A DNA stretch of 64,000 bases from the NCBI RefSeq assembly GCF_010730955.1, contig NZ_AP022577.1, forward strand, positions 1,736,001 through 1,800,000, in the 5' to 3' direction. Both the position numbers and the translations under genes were made by a program. The notes under the pieces were generated by a model, which worked only from the letters and a program-made list of their open reading frames with translations, made no database searches and was not told where the DNA came from. Shown in pieces: positions 8,812 to 17,533 of the stretch; positions within the stretch are counted from its first letter, which is position 1; each line of letters starts with the position of its first letter. The DNA is from Mycolicibacterium aubagnense. Lineage in GTDB: Bacteria; Actinomycetota; Actinomycetes; Mycobacteriales; Mycobacteriaceae.

Positions 8812-10030
8812 TGGTTACCTTCTTCCCGGCGAACCGATCCGCCATCCAGTCGAGCATCTTCTGCGCCGCGGGCGGGTTGTGTCCACCCACCGGGTCGAAC
8901 TCTGTCGTCACGGTGCCACCGAGCGAGCAGGCCCGCCCGATCGCGGCCTTGGTCCACGCGGCATCGATGAACGGGTCCTGGCCCCCGTACCAAACGTACA
9001 GCGGCGCAGTCAGCCGCCGTTGCGGAAGCGCCCACGCCTGCAACAGATTCTGCAGCCGGTCGGCAGCGTCGGGCGAGACCGGAAGAAAGTCGCGCGGCCC
9101 GAGTTGCCCGGCGGCGACGGCACGTCTGTAGGCCCCGTCGGCACTGCAGTCCGTCAGCACATTCCAGTAGCGCGCGGCACCACCGTGCCGGTAGTCGTCG
9201 CGGTTCAGGTCCGGATGCAACCGGGCCAGCGATTCGATCAGCGCCTGCAGCACCGGCCGCTGCTCACTGGTCAACGTGCCCGTCTGCGCTTTGGTGACCA
9301 GGCCACTGACATCGGCGGCGGGAGCCACGGCGACGGCACCCACCAACGTGAGCTCGGGGGCGTAGGGCTCGGCTTGTTCGTCGGCCGCCCATGCCGCGGC
9401 GCCACCCTGGGAGTCACCGAACGCCGCCCACGTCGTCGACATATCGCTGAACACATGCCGCGCCGCGCGCACCGCGTCGATCAGGTTGAGGCCGGCGGTG
9501 CGGGCATCGGAGTACGGGTGAATGCCCTTGACGCCCAACCCCTGGTAATCGGGCAACGCGACGGCGTACCCGAGATTGATCACGACCTTCGCGATGGGCA
9601 GCAGGTTCATCAGCGTCGGCGACAGCGACGGTCCGCAGTTGTTGTCGATGCCGAGGGTGCCGTGACCGAGGCCCACCACCCGCCAGCCGCCCTTGGGCGC
9701 CTGCCCCAGCGGGGTCAGCACCGTGCCGGAGACGACGGTCTGCGCGCCGGTGTCACCCGAGGTGGAGTGGTACACCACGCGGGCGGCGCGAATCCCCTGG
9801 CCGTCGAAGGTGCTCGTCACCCCCGGCATGGTGGTCGCCGACAACAGGGTGCCCGGACCCGAGCCGGTGAGATCGGCAGAACCGATGGGCTCGGGCGCAC
9901 CCGACAACGGGATGAACATGTCCAGGACCTTCGAGGTCCCGATGAGCGCCAGCGGTCGCAGGTATGTCGCGGCGGTGACGCCACCGACGACCAGGACGGC
10001 CACCACTATCCACGGCAGGGCTTTACGCAT
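8801..10030 (-). CDS. Secretory lipase family protein, paralog 1 (membrane-anchored)
   Basis: 409 residues from ATG 10030 (a TTG one codon earlier is less likely). N-terminal membrane anchor at about residues 5-28 without a lipobox Cys, then an alpha/beta hydrolase of the secretory lipase (LIP, PF03583-like) family. Catalytic triad visible: Ser207 in GDSQG, Asp352 in GGQDPF, His384 in GGHNPP. The YQGLG motif near 165 and the STSG motif near 92 are shared with three other lipases in this window; paralog 2 (13141-14379) is closest. The enzyme should act outside the membrane on an acyl ester; the substrate is unknown. It lies 37 bp downstream of the sugar transferase and overlaps birA by 11 bp. 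Confidence 0.85.
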   Translation of the reverse strand: MRKALPWIVVAVLVVGGVTAATYLRPLALIGTSKVLDMFIPLSGAPEPIGSADLTGSGPGTLLSATTMPGVTSTFDGQGIRAARVVYHSTSGDTGAQTVVSGTVLTPLGQAPKGGWRVVGLGHGTLGIDNNCGPSLSPTLMNLLPIAKVVINLGYAVALPDYQGLGVKGIHPYSDARTAGLNLIDAVRAARHVFSDMSTTWAAFGDSQGGAAAWAADEQAEPYAPELTLVGAVAVAPAADVSGLVTKAQTGTLTSEQRPVLQALIESLARLHPDLNRDDYRHGGAARYWNVLTDCSADGAYRRAVAAGQLGPRDFLPVSPDAADRLQNLLQAWALPQRRLTAPLYVWYGGQDPFIDAAWTKAAIGRACSLGGTVTTEFDPVGGHNPPAAQKMLDWMADRFAGKKVTNDC

Positions 10031-10067
10031 CAAAAGGGATTATTCACTGATGGTCGCCCGCGCGGGC

Positions 10068-11597
10068 TCAGTAGGCGCCGGAACCGCCGATGATGGTGCG
10101 GAAGGTCTTGGCCGCAATCAGCAGATCGTTGGTGATGGACCAGTTCTCGACGTACGACAGGTCGAGCCGCACCGAGTCCTCCCACGACAGGTCGGCCCGG
10201 CCGCTCACCTGCCAGAGCCCGGTGATCCCGGGCAGCACCAGCAGCCGGCGGCGAACCTGCTCGTTGTAGGTGTCGAATTCGCGGCGCAGCGGCGGCCGTG
10301 GGCCGACCACGCTCATGTCCCGGCGCAGCACGTTGAAGAACTGCGGCAGTTCGTCGATGCTGTAGCGCCGCAGGTACTTTCCGACCAGCGTGACGCGTGG
10401 GTCCTCGTGGATTTTGAACAGCACGCCGCTGCCGCTCTCGTTGAGGTCCAGGCTGATCAACTCGTCGACCATCCGGTCGGCGCCCTGCACCATGGTGCGG
10501 AACTTCGTCATCTGGAAAGGCTTGCCGTCCAAGCCGATCCGCTCGGAACGGTAGAACACCGGGCCCCGGCTGGTGAGCTTGATGGCGATGGCCGACAGCA
10601 CCATCAGCGGCGCCGTCACCGTGAGCGCGAACAGCGCGACGAAGACGTCGAAGGCACGCTTCTGCAGCTTCTTGGTCCCGCTGTACTGCGGACGCTCGAC
10701 GTGGATCAGCGGCAGGCCGGCGACCGGACGCATAGTGAGCCGCGGACCGGCGACGTCGATGACGCTCGGGGACACCACCATGTCGATACCCAGCTTGTCG
10801 AGCTCCCAGGACAACTCCCGCACACCTTCGGGGCCGAGGTGATCGGTGGTGGTCAGGGCGACGGCGTCGACGCTGGCGCTGGCGTTGGCGATGGCATCGG
10901 AGACCTGGGACTCGTTGCCGAGGATCGGCAACTCGCCGACCCCGGCAACGTCGAAGGTCCCGCCCGCCGGGCGCCCGGTGAGGCAGACGCCGACGACGGA
11001 GTAGCCGTACCACCACTCACGGTGCAGCGACTGCACCAGATTGCTCACGGCGCGCGGGTCACCGACGGCCAGCACCGAGGAGACACATTTGTTGCGGCGG
11101 CGCAGCCGCGCCAGGACGCGGCGGCAGATGGTCCGGGCGACCACCAGACCGACCAGGCCGAGCGGCAGCGCGACGGCCAGGTAGCCCCGGGCGTAGTCGG
11201 GGCGGAAGATCATCAGCGCGACGGCGATGATGCCGACGGTGGCGAGCGTCGCCGAGAACACCCGGCGGTACTCCTCCACACCGGCGCCCACGATGCGCGA
11301 CGAACGGGTGCGGTATGCGGCCAGCATCGCCAGCCAGATGACGGCGACGAACAGCGACAGCACCGAGTAGTACGAGAAGACGTGCAGGTACGTCGAAGTG
11401 AATTCCAGGGACGCATCCGGTGTACCGAGCTTGACGAACTGGGCACTTGCCAGGGCCAACACGACCACAAGCAGATCGAACGCGATCAGACACCAGCGGT
11501 AGCGCGTCTGCCAGGCCCGGTCAGCTAAAGGCGCGACTGCGCGTACGGGAGGCGCGGGAGATGCCTCGGGAAGGAAGAGTTCTTCTGCCACCGACAC
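10068..11597 (-). CDS. Exopolysaccharide polyprenyl glycosylphosphotransferase (WbaP/WcaJ type)
   Basis: About 509 residues with GTG 11597 as start (VSVAEELFLPEAS; a GGAGAGG precedes it by 11 nt; GTG 11591 and the longer frame to 11690 are alternatives). Transfers sugar-1-phosphate to undecaprenyl or decaprenyl phosphate, the first step of a repeat unit. Four N-terminal membrane segments, a central Rossmann-like region, a fifth hydrophobic segment before KRAFDVFVAL, and the catalytic domain with KFRTM, DELPQFFNVL, VGPRPP and GITGLWQVSGR. The 113-bp AT-richer gap upstream of it may hold its own promoter. It is the initiating enzyme of the cluster at 8.8-30.4 kb. Confidence 0.92.
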   Translation of the reverse strand: MSVAEELFLPEASPAPPVRAVAPLADRAWQTRYRWCLIAFDLLVVVLALASAQFVKLGTPDASLEFTSTYLHVFSYYSVLSLFVAVIWLAMLAAYRTRSSRIVGAGVEEYRRVFSATLATVGIIAVALMIFRPDYARGYLAVALPLGLVGLVVARTICRRVLARLRRRNKCVSSVLAVGDPRAVSNLVQSLHREWWYGYSVVGVCLTGRPAGGTFDVAGVGELPILGNESQVSDAIANASASVDAVALTTTDHLGPEGVRELSWELDKLGIDMVVSPSVIDVAGPRLTMRPVAGLPLIHVERPQYSGTKKLQKRAFDVFVALFALTVTAPLMVLSAIAIKLTSRGPVFYRSERIGLDGKPFQMTKFRTMVQGADRMVDELISLDLNESGSGVLFKIHEDPRVTLVGKYLRRYSIDELPQFFNVLRRDMSVVGPRPPLRREFDTYNEQVRRRLLVLPGITGLWQVSGRADLSWEDSVRLDLSYVENWSITNDLLIAAKTFRTIIGGSGAY

Positions 11598-11710
11598 TGC
11601 CGCCTGCCCCTCTCCATTTGCTGGATTTCCTGGATAGTCCCCGCTCAGCGGAGTGCGACTACTATCGCATCGTTTGCTCGAAAATACCACCTATCGGAAA
11701 AATAGGCAGC

Positions 11711-12286
11711 TCAAGCACAGTGTCCCTGGAGGGCGGCCTTTGCAAACCCGGCAAACTGGTAGAAGAACGTCAGTTCCCACCCGATCGGTGAGAAGTCGTA
11801 GTCCCGGGGCAGGGCCACGGCAACCACCGAACCAGGGCTGGTCGAATAGCACTGGCGGAAGACCAACCGCGCGCGCGGGAGGTGGTACCGCCAGCTGACC
11901 ACGATGATGCGGTGCCATCCGCGGCCTTCGGAGAGCTGGCGCATCATCATGGCCTCGCCGCGGGTCGTCAGGACCTCCGGCTTCGGGCAGATCACCTCGA
12001 CACCCGGCGCCGGCGCGCAGGCGCTCTTCATTTGCGGGTCGCCGGGCACATACGGATCGGACAGCACGACCGTGCGGGCCCAGCCCTGCCGGGCCAGGCT
12101 CAGCCCGTACTGTTCGCGGCCGTCATGTTCGCCGGCCAGGACGATGATCGCGTCGGCCCGCTGCAGTGGATCAGATTTGGCGTTGGCGAACAACGCCACG
12201 CCGGCCAGCCCGACATCGACGAGCAGCACGATCGTGACCACAGCGATGACACGACGAATGACTCGGCCGAGTTCAACGCGCGGCAT
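11711..12286 (-). CDS. YdcF/DUF218 family membrane protein
   Basis: 191 residues from ATG 12286. One membrane segment at about 10-32, then a DUF218 domain (ADAIIVLAGEHDGREQYGLSL, TRGEAMMMRQL, WRYHLPRARLVFR). Members of this family occur in envelope and polysaccharide loci, sometimes named SanA or YdcF, without an established reaction. The start overlaps the end of the esterase gene by 14 bp. It ends the compact minus-strand run that starts at the Wzz-kinase gene. Confidence 0.78.
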   Translation of the reverse strand: MPRVELGRVIRRVIAVVTIVLLVDVGLAGVALFANAKSDPLQRADAIIVLAGEHDGREQYGLSLARQGWARTVVLSDPYVPGDPQMKSACAPAPGVEVICPKPEVLTTRGEAMMMRQLSEGRGWHRIIVVSWRYHLPRARLVFRQCYSTSPGSVVAVALPRDYDFSPIGWELTFFYQFAGFAKAALQGHCA

Positions 12287-13169
12287 ATTCCGCCAGTTGT
12301 CCGCCACACATCTCGCGGTACTGCTGCCACATACGGCGGCCCAGCTCGCGCTGCCCGGCGGCGCTGTAGTGCCGATCATCCGGGCTGTTGAACGAATCGC
12401 GCGGTCCCGGCACGAAGGTGCTCAGTGGCCAACGGTTCGGGGTGTCGGCGTGCACGGCGTCGATGGCCGCGTACGGCTTGCCGCTCAGCTCCATCTCCTC
12501 GGGCACCATCTGCCCCAGGACGAACGGCAGGCCGGCGCCGTACCGCGCGCGCATGTCCCCGATCAGCGAATCGAGCTTGGCCTGGTATTGCGCGCCGGAG
12601 ATCAGCGGCACGTCGGTCTCCCCCTGGTGCCAGAGCACGGTGGCGATCTCGCTACCCGGAAAACAGGCCAGTGCCGCATCGATGGCCGCCACGGCCCGGC
12701 GGTACAGGTTCACCCGGGTCTTACGGTCGGCCGGATCCCAGGTGTGCCCGTTTTTCGGGGTGAAGGAGGTGTCGCCCCGGGCACCGGGAATCAGCAGCAC
12801 CGCGCGGCCGGTCGCCTCAGCGAGTTGCTTGGCGAACGTGGGCCCGAAACCGACGTATTTACACGGTATTTCGTGTAGCAGTGGCTGCGTCGCCAATACC
12901 GCGGTGCCTTTCGACGGCCCGCACATCGCCCACTGGTGCACCAGCGGATGTGGCCGGTCCAACCCGTCGGGCTCGACGGGCAGCCCCATGCCGAACGCGT
13001 TGGACTGCCCGAGGATGGGCAGGATCAGGTATGGCCGCTCCGGGACCTCGACGGGTGTGCCGCGGGGCGCGATGAGGCGCTTCACGATGCATTTCGCCTC
13101 GATCAGCAACTGCTGATGAATCGGGCTGTCACCGTCGGGATTACGTGGTCCCCTGCGCAGGACAGTCAT
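12273..13169 (-). CDS. SGNH-type carbohydrate esterase (sialate O-acetylesterase-like)
   Basis: 298 residues from ATG 13169; the upstream open frame only mirrors the neighbouring lipase. SGNH/SASA family signs: ILPILGQSNAFGMG (Ser block I, about residues 47-61), VLWHQGETD (block III-like, about 180) and DRHYSAAGQ with the Asp-His pair near the C-terminus. The family removes acetyl esters from sugars. No signal peptide is evident, so it may act on cytoplasmic precursors. It overlaps lipase paralog 2 by 29 bp and ydcF by 14 bp. With the O-acyltransferase at 14380-15609 it suggests that repeat-unit acylation is edited. Confidence 0.8.
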   Translation of the reverse strand: MTVLRRGPRNPDGDSPIHQQLLIEAKCIVKRLIAPRGTPVEVPERPYLILPILGQSNAFGMGLPVEPDGLDRPHPLVHQWAMCGPSKGTAVLATQPLLHEIPCKYVGFGPTFAKQLAEATGRAVLLIPGARGDTSFTPKNGHTWDPADRKTRVNLYRRAVAAIDAALACFPGSEIATVLWHQGETDVPLISGAQYQAKLDSLIGDMRARYGAGLPFVLGQMVPEEMELSGKPYAAIDAVHADTPNRWPLSTFVPGPRDSFNSPDDRHYSAAGQRELGRRMWQQYREMCGGQLAEYAAR

Positions 13170-14379
13170 TGACCGCCTCGCCTCCCCTGAATCGTTCTGC
13201 CAGCCACCGCAATTGACCCGGACCGTCGATATCGGCGTGCCCACCGTCCGGCTGAAAATTCCAGACCACAGTACCGCCCAGCGAACACGCGCGCGCGATG
13301 GCAGCCTTGGTCCACTCCGGGTCAAGGAAGGTGTCCTTGCCGCCGTATACCACCGACATGGGGGCCGACAACGGCTGCTGCGGCAGCGCCCAGTCCCGCA
13401 GGTAGCGACGCAACCGGTCGGCTGCCGCCGCGTCCACCGGCGCGAGGTCGCCGGGCCCGATCGCATCGATGGCGGTGGCGCGGTAGGCGACGTCGGGCCC
13501 AGAACACGCCGACAGCACCTTCCAGTACCTGGCCGCCGCGCCCCGGCGGTAGTCGTCGCGGTTCAGGTCCGGATGCAGCCTGGCCAGCGACTCGATGATG
13601 GCCTGGAACGCCGCTTCCTGGTCCTTGGTCATGGTCCCGGACACAGCCTTGTCGACGATGCCCGCCACATCCGCCGACGGCACACTGGCCGCCGCGCCGA
13701 TCAGGTCGAGTTCGGGAGCATACGTCCTGGCCTGTTCGTCGGCGGCCCACGCCGCACCGCCGCCCTGCGAGCCGCCGAACACGGCCCAGCGGTTCGAGAT
13801 GTCGCGGAAGGTGTGGCGCAGGGCCCGCACCGAGTCGATGACGTTGCGACCCGCGGTGCGGCTGTCGGTGTAGGGGTGGACGCCGGGCGCACCCAGCCCC
13901 TGGTAGTCGGCGAGCGCAACCGCGAAGCCGAGGTGAACGAAGCCCTGAACCAGCGTCACGTTGCCGAGCAGATTCGCCGAGAGCGACGGCGCGCAGGACT
14001 GGTCGATGCCGGTGGTGCCGTGGGCCAGCGCCATCACCGGCCAGCCACCGTCGGGCGCCTGGCCCATGGGAGTGAACACCGATCCCGACACGACCGTCGG
14101 TGCATCGGTGTCACCGGAGGTGGATCGGTAGACCACCCGGGCGGCCTGCAGATCCTTGCCCTCTACCGAGTTGGTCAGGGCGGGCATGGTCATCGCGCTG
14201 ATCAGGCTGCCCGGGCCGGAGGCCGTGAGGTCGGCGGTCCGGACCGGCACCGGGTCACCGATCCCACCGTGCCGCAGTTTGTCCAGCGCCCAGCTGCCGA
14301 CCTGCCACATCACCGGCAGCGACGCCGCGATCAGAAGCAGAGCGGCAACCGCGGCACCCCACTGGATCGCACGGCGCAT
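13141..14379 (-). CDS. Secretory lipase family protein, paralog 2 (membrane-anchored)
   Basis: 412 residues. Membrane anchor at about 8-30, no lipobox. Full triad: Ser204 in GGSQG, Asp349 in GGKDTF, His381 in GGHADID. Most similar to paralog 1; both share the TADLT/SADLT-xSGPG and MGQAPxGGW/LGQAPxGGW stretches. Its ATG begins immediately after the stop of the acyltransferase (TGA-ATG with no gap), and its end overlaps the SGNH esterase by 29 bp. Predicted acyl esterase on the outer face of the membrane; the acyl-bearing substrate is not known. Confidence 0.85.
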   Translation of the reverse strand: MRRAIQWGAAVAALLLIAASLPVMWQVGSWALDKLRHGGIGDPVPVRTADLTASGPGSLISAMTMPALTNSVEGKDLQAARVVYRSTSGDTDAPTVVSGSVFTPMGQAPDGGWPVMALAHGTTGIDQSCAPSLSANLLGNVTLVQGFVHLGFAVALADYQGLGAPGVHPYTDSRTAGRNVIDSVRALRHTFRDISNRWAVFGGSQGGGAAWAADEQARTYAPELDLIGAAASVPSADVAGIVDKAVSGTMTKDQEAAFQAIIESLARLHPDLNRDDYRRGAAARYWKVLSACSGPDVAYRATAIDAIGPGDLAPVDAAAADRLRRYLRDWALPQQPLSAPMSVVYGGKDTFLDPEWTKAAIARACSLGGTVVWNFQPDGGHADIDGPGQLRWLAERFRGGEAVNDCPAQGTT

Positions 14380-15609
14380 TCAGGACCACCTGGTGCGGTA
14401 CCGCTTGGCGAACTTCATGACGGGGTCTTCCACTGTGTAGTACGTGACGGCCGACACCACCAGTGTCACCGCCAGGACGAGCGCCACGTTGCGCAGCATG
14501 CCGGGGAACGTGTCGCCGGCCATCAGGCCCCAGCGGCCCAGCAGCAGCATCAGCGGGAAATGCCAGAGATACGCCGACAGCGAGACCTTGCCGACGAACC
14601 GGAACGGCGCGGTGTCCAGCAGCTCGGCCAGCCCGGACCGCTCCGCGCGGAACAGCGGCGCGACGATCACCAGGATTGCCAGCGCGCACAACAGCGCCAG
14701 GGCCGACGTCGCGTACGGGTTGGCCAGGGCGATCAGGCCCAGCATCACCACGCCGACCGGGAACATCGCCAAGAAGCTGTAGAGCCGGACGCGGCGGCTG
14801 AGCTTCTCGCGAATCACCTTGTGCTCCATGGCCACCACCAGCACCGCGGCGGCCATGCCGAACGCGAAGGTGTCCGAGTTGGTCAGGAACGTCTTGGTGT
14901 AGACCGCGACCCAGTTGGCGCCCCAGTTGATCTCCGTCGGATCAGTCAGGTGCAGCGCCGAGATCATCCACGGCACGAAGGCCCGGCCGATGAATCCGAG
15001 CGCGATCAGCAGCGCCGGCCCCAGCGACACGATCAGCCACGGCCGCATCGTGGCGCGCCGGCCGAGGGCGAACAGCAGCATGCCCAGCAGCGGGATCGAC
15101 AGGTAGAAGGCATATTCCAGCGTCAGTGACCACGACGGGTTCAGCCCCGTCTGGAAGTACTTCGGGATGTACGACTGGGTCAGGGTGAGGTTGGCGATCA
15201 GCTGCCACGGGTCGGTGATCATGCCGGTGCCGTCTTCGGTGCGGGTCGGCTGCAGCGACGCGTTCTGCACGTAGACGATCTGCAGCAGGTAGTTGCAGAG
15301 CAGGAAGATCACCAGGTAGCCGGGCAGAATCCGGGCGATCCGGTGGACGGCGAAGTTCGCGGTGCTCGGCAGTTCGCGCTGCTCGATCAGGTTGCGCACG
15401 TACGGCAGGAACAGCAGGAACCCGCTGAGTGCGTAGAAGAAGATCAGCGACAGCCCGACCAGGTTGGTCTTCCAGTGGTAGGCGGTCAGGGGTGAGTAGT
15501 GACCGGTGACGTGCATGACGGCGACGCCCAGGCACGACAGTCCGCGGGCGCCGTCCAGCCCGATGATGCGGGCCCGGGTCCGGACCTGTGGCGAGGTCGG
15601 CGCGTTCAC
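14380..15609 (-). CDS. OafA/ExoZ-type membrane O-acyltransferase
   Basis: 409 residues from GTG 15609 (VNAPTSPQVRTRARIIGLDGARGLSCLGV). Acyltransferase-3 family with about ten membrane segments; typical LDGARGLSCLGVAVMHV at the start with a conserved His in the first segment, and FFYALSGFLLF soon after. Such proteins move acyl groups, often acetyl, onto sugars across or at the membrane. There is no C-terminal SGNH domain; a separate SGNH-type esterase is two genes downstream. The GTGA start overlaps the stop of lipase paralog 3, and its stop abuts the start of lipase paralog 2. A much longer in-frame extension to 16488 is antisense-like shadow and is rejected. Confidence 0.88.
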   Translation of the reverse strand: MNAPTSPQVRTRARIIGLDGARGLSCLGVAVMHVTGHYSPLTAYHWKTNLVGLSLIFFYALSGFLLFLPYVRNLIEQRELPSTANFAVHRIARILPGYLVIFLLCNYLLQIVYVQNASLQPTRTEDGTGMITDPWQLIANLTLTQSYIPKYFQTGLNPSWSLTLEYAFYLSIPLLGMLLFALGRRATMRPWLIVSLGPALLIALGFIGRAFVPWMISALHLTDPTEINWGANWVAVYTKTFLTNSDTFAFGMAAAVLVVAMEHKVIREKLSRRVRLYSFLAMFPVGVVMLGLIALANPYATSALALLCALAILVIVAPLFRAERSGLAELLDTAPFRFVGKVSLSAYLWHFPLMLLLGRWGLMAGDTFPGMLRNVALVLAVTLVVSAVTYYTVEDPVMKFAKRYRTRWS

Positions 15610-16868
15610 TGTCCTGCTCCCTGCGTGGATACCGTGGATATGAAAGATGGGCAACTGTTCGGCGCGGGGACACCGTCGAAGCGGTCCTTGATCCAGTCGT
15701 AGGACGAGGCCACATCGATGTCGGCGTGCCCCTTGGTGGGCTGGAACATGATGTCGATGACGTCGCCCAGGCGGCACGCGGCGGCGAGCGCCTTGTTCGT
15801 CCAGTCCGGCGGCAGCAGCGTGTCCTGACCGCCGTACATCACCAGCATCGGCGCGGACGTCGGCTCCTTGGGCAGGCTCCGCTTGGCCAGCAGTCCCTGC
15901 AGGGTCGCCTCCGCCTGCGGGCTCGCGGGCCGCAGATCGTCGGGCGTGATCTTCTCGATGGCCGCGGCCCGGGCGGCGGCGTCTTCGGTGTGGCAGGAGG
16001 CGAGGACGTCCCAGTGCTCGGCGACCGCACCGCGGCGATAGTCCTGCAGGTTCAGCGACGGGTTCTCGGCCGCGAGGGCGGCGAGGATCAGCTGCAGGAT
16101 GGCGTCCTGCTCTTTCGACAGGCTGCCGGCCGCGGCTCCGGAGGCCAGCCCGGTGAGATCGGTGGCCGGTGACAGGCTGACGGCGCCGACGAGGTTCAGT
16201 CCGGTGCCGTAGTGGGCGGCGAGTTCGTTTGCGGCCCAGGCGGCTTGACCGCCCTGGGACACCCCGACGGCCAGCCAGCGGTCCGAGGACTCCGGCACCA
16301 GCTTGTGCGCCGCGCGCGCCGCGTCGATGACGTTGTAGCCCACCGTCGTGGCGTCGGCGTACGGATGGCCCGCGGTGCCCGGGCCGAGCCCCTGATAGTC
16401 CGGCAGGCTCACCAGGTAGCCGGCTTTGACCAACGCGGTGATCGGCAGGGACAGCCCGGCCAGCGTCGAAGAACCGGACGGCCCGCACTCCCGCTGCATG
16501 CCGGACGTCGCGTGGCCGAAAACGACTATCGGCCAGCCGCCCGGCGGCGGCGTACCGTTCGGCACGAACACCGAACCCGGCACCTCGGTGTGCTCACCGG
16601 TGATCCCTGAGGTCGACGTGTACTCGATGCGGGCCGCGAGCGACACCGCCGATTTCAGCCGCAGATCCAGCGTGGGGAACGTGGACGCCGAGACGAGCGC
16701 GCCGGGCACCTGGCCGGCACCCGTGGTGTCGGGTTTGAGGTCGATACCCGGGACCGTAACGGGCCCAGCTTTTTTCGGTGCCGAATCGCTCTGGCAGGCC
16801 GGCGCGGTCAGGCACACCGCGACCAGCAGGCCGGCCGAGACCGCGCGCCGCAGCCGCCGCAAGTTCAT
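15606..16868 (-). CDS. Secretory lipase family lipoprotein, paralog 3
   Basis: 420 residues from ATG 16868. The signal peptide ends in CLTAPAC with Cys25 as a likely, slightly atypical lipobox, so the protein should be lipid-anchored outside. Triad: Ser204 in GVSQG, Asp349 in GGQDTL, His381 in KGHADID. Shares STSG, DYQGLG and the SQGG(Q)AAWAANE stretch with the other copies. ATGA overlap with the upstream Wzz-like gene (16865-16868) and GTGA overlap with the acyltransferase downstream (15606-15609), so it is translationally coupled to polysaccharide genes on both sides. Confidence 0.84.
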   Translation of the reverse strand: MNLRRLRRAVSAGLLVAVCLTAPACQSDSAPKKAGPVTVPGIDLKPDTTGAGQVPGALVSASTFPTLDLRLKSAVSLAARIEYTSTSGITGEHTEVPGSVFVPNGTPPPGGWPIVVFGHATSGMQRECGPSGSSTLAGLSLPITALVKAGYLVSLPDYQGLGPGTAGHPYADATTVGYNVIDAARAAHKLVPESSDRWLAVGVSQGGQAAWAANELAAHYGTGLNLVGAVSLSPATDLTGLASGAAAGSLSKEQDAILQLILAALAAENPSLNLQDYRRGAVAEHWDVLASCHTEDAAARAAAIEKITPDDLRPASPQAEATLQGLLAKRSLPKEPTSAPMLVMYGGQDTLLPPDWTNKALAAACRLGDVIDIMFQPTKGHADIDVASSYDWIKDRFDGVPAPNSCPSFISTVSTQGAGQ

Positions 16869-17533
16869 CCCGACGTCCCGGCGCTCGCGTCGGTGACCAC
16901 CCGCTCGAGGTGCCGACGACTCTGCACCCGGTCGAGGATGAGTGCCCGCGCGATCACCGCGAGTACGCACAGCGCGAAACCGAGAGCCGCTCCGGTCATG
17001 ACATAGGACCACACCCCGCCCACGCGTTCAGCCGGGCTGGCGTCGTCGATGACGACGAGCGTCGCGCTGGTACCGGCGACCAGGGCCAGCCGGTTGCCCA
17101 CCGTGACCAGGTCGCTCACGACCTCGTGCGCGATCTGCGTGGTCTGGTCGGCGTCACCGCCGGTGACCGTGACATTCAACATCGCTGTGGCACTGGGCAG
17201 TATGACGATCCGGGCGGCGAGTTCCTTGTCGGACTCGATGAGGCCCAGCTTCTGGATGATCGGTGCGGTGATCTGCGTGCTGGTGGCCAGCTGCCGGTAG
17301 GTCTCCATCAGGCCGAGCATGTTGGCGTCGCCGTAATAGGCGTCCAGCGGCGACGCACTGCCCTCGGTCCTGACGAACGCCGACGCGGTCGACTGGTACT
17401 CGGGTTTGGCGTTTTCCCAGTTCACCCAGCCCACCGCCGCGCTCACGATGGTGGTGACCAGCACCAGCAGCCAGCTGTTCTTCACGAACAGGAAGTAGTC
17501 GCGCACCCGCGGCACACCGGTCGGGGTGATCAC
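16865..17533 (-). CDS. Wzz-like chain-length determinant (no kinase domain)
   Basis: 222 residues. Two membrane segments (about 20-40 and 172-196) flank an extracytoplasmic region with YQSTASAFVRTE, as in Wzz/polysaccharide co-polymerases. There is a short cytoplasmic tail and no nucleotide-binding domain. Family members set polymer length with Wzy. Overlaps by 4 bp with lipase 4 upstream and with lipase 3 downstream. It is a second Wzz-type protein next to the Wzz-kinase fusion at 18813-20330, with the degenerate lipase gene between the two. Confidence 0.82.
   Translation of the reverse strand: MITPTGVPRVRDYFLFVKNSWLLVLVTTIVSAAVGWVNWENAKPEYQSTASAFVRTEGSASPLDAYYGDANMLGLMETYRQLATSTQITAPIIQKLGLIESDKELAARIVILPSATAMLNVTVTGGDADQTTQIAHEVVSDLVTVGNRLALVAGTSATLVVIDDASPAERVGGVWSYVMTGAALGFALCVLAVIARALILDRVQSRRHLERVVTDASAGTSG

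Noticed and set aside
11691..11707. Small hairpin CCTAT...ATAGG between ydcF and the sugar transferase gene
   Set aside because: Only 5 bp of stem; it could be a weak terminator or chance, not enough to call.
13213..15129. 638-codon open frame on the plus strand opposite the lipase and acyltransferase genes
   Set aside because: Arg/His/Gly/Gln-rich translation without any domain, antisense to three well-supported genes; typical of GC-rich third-position bias.
15610..16488. N-terminal extension that would give a 702-residue acyltransferase fusion
   Set aside because: The extension is a frame-shifted reading of lipase paralog 3; the acyltransferase family starts at LDGARGLS just after GTG 15609.
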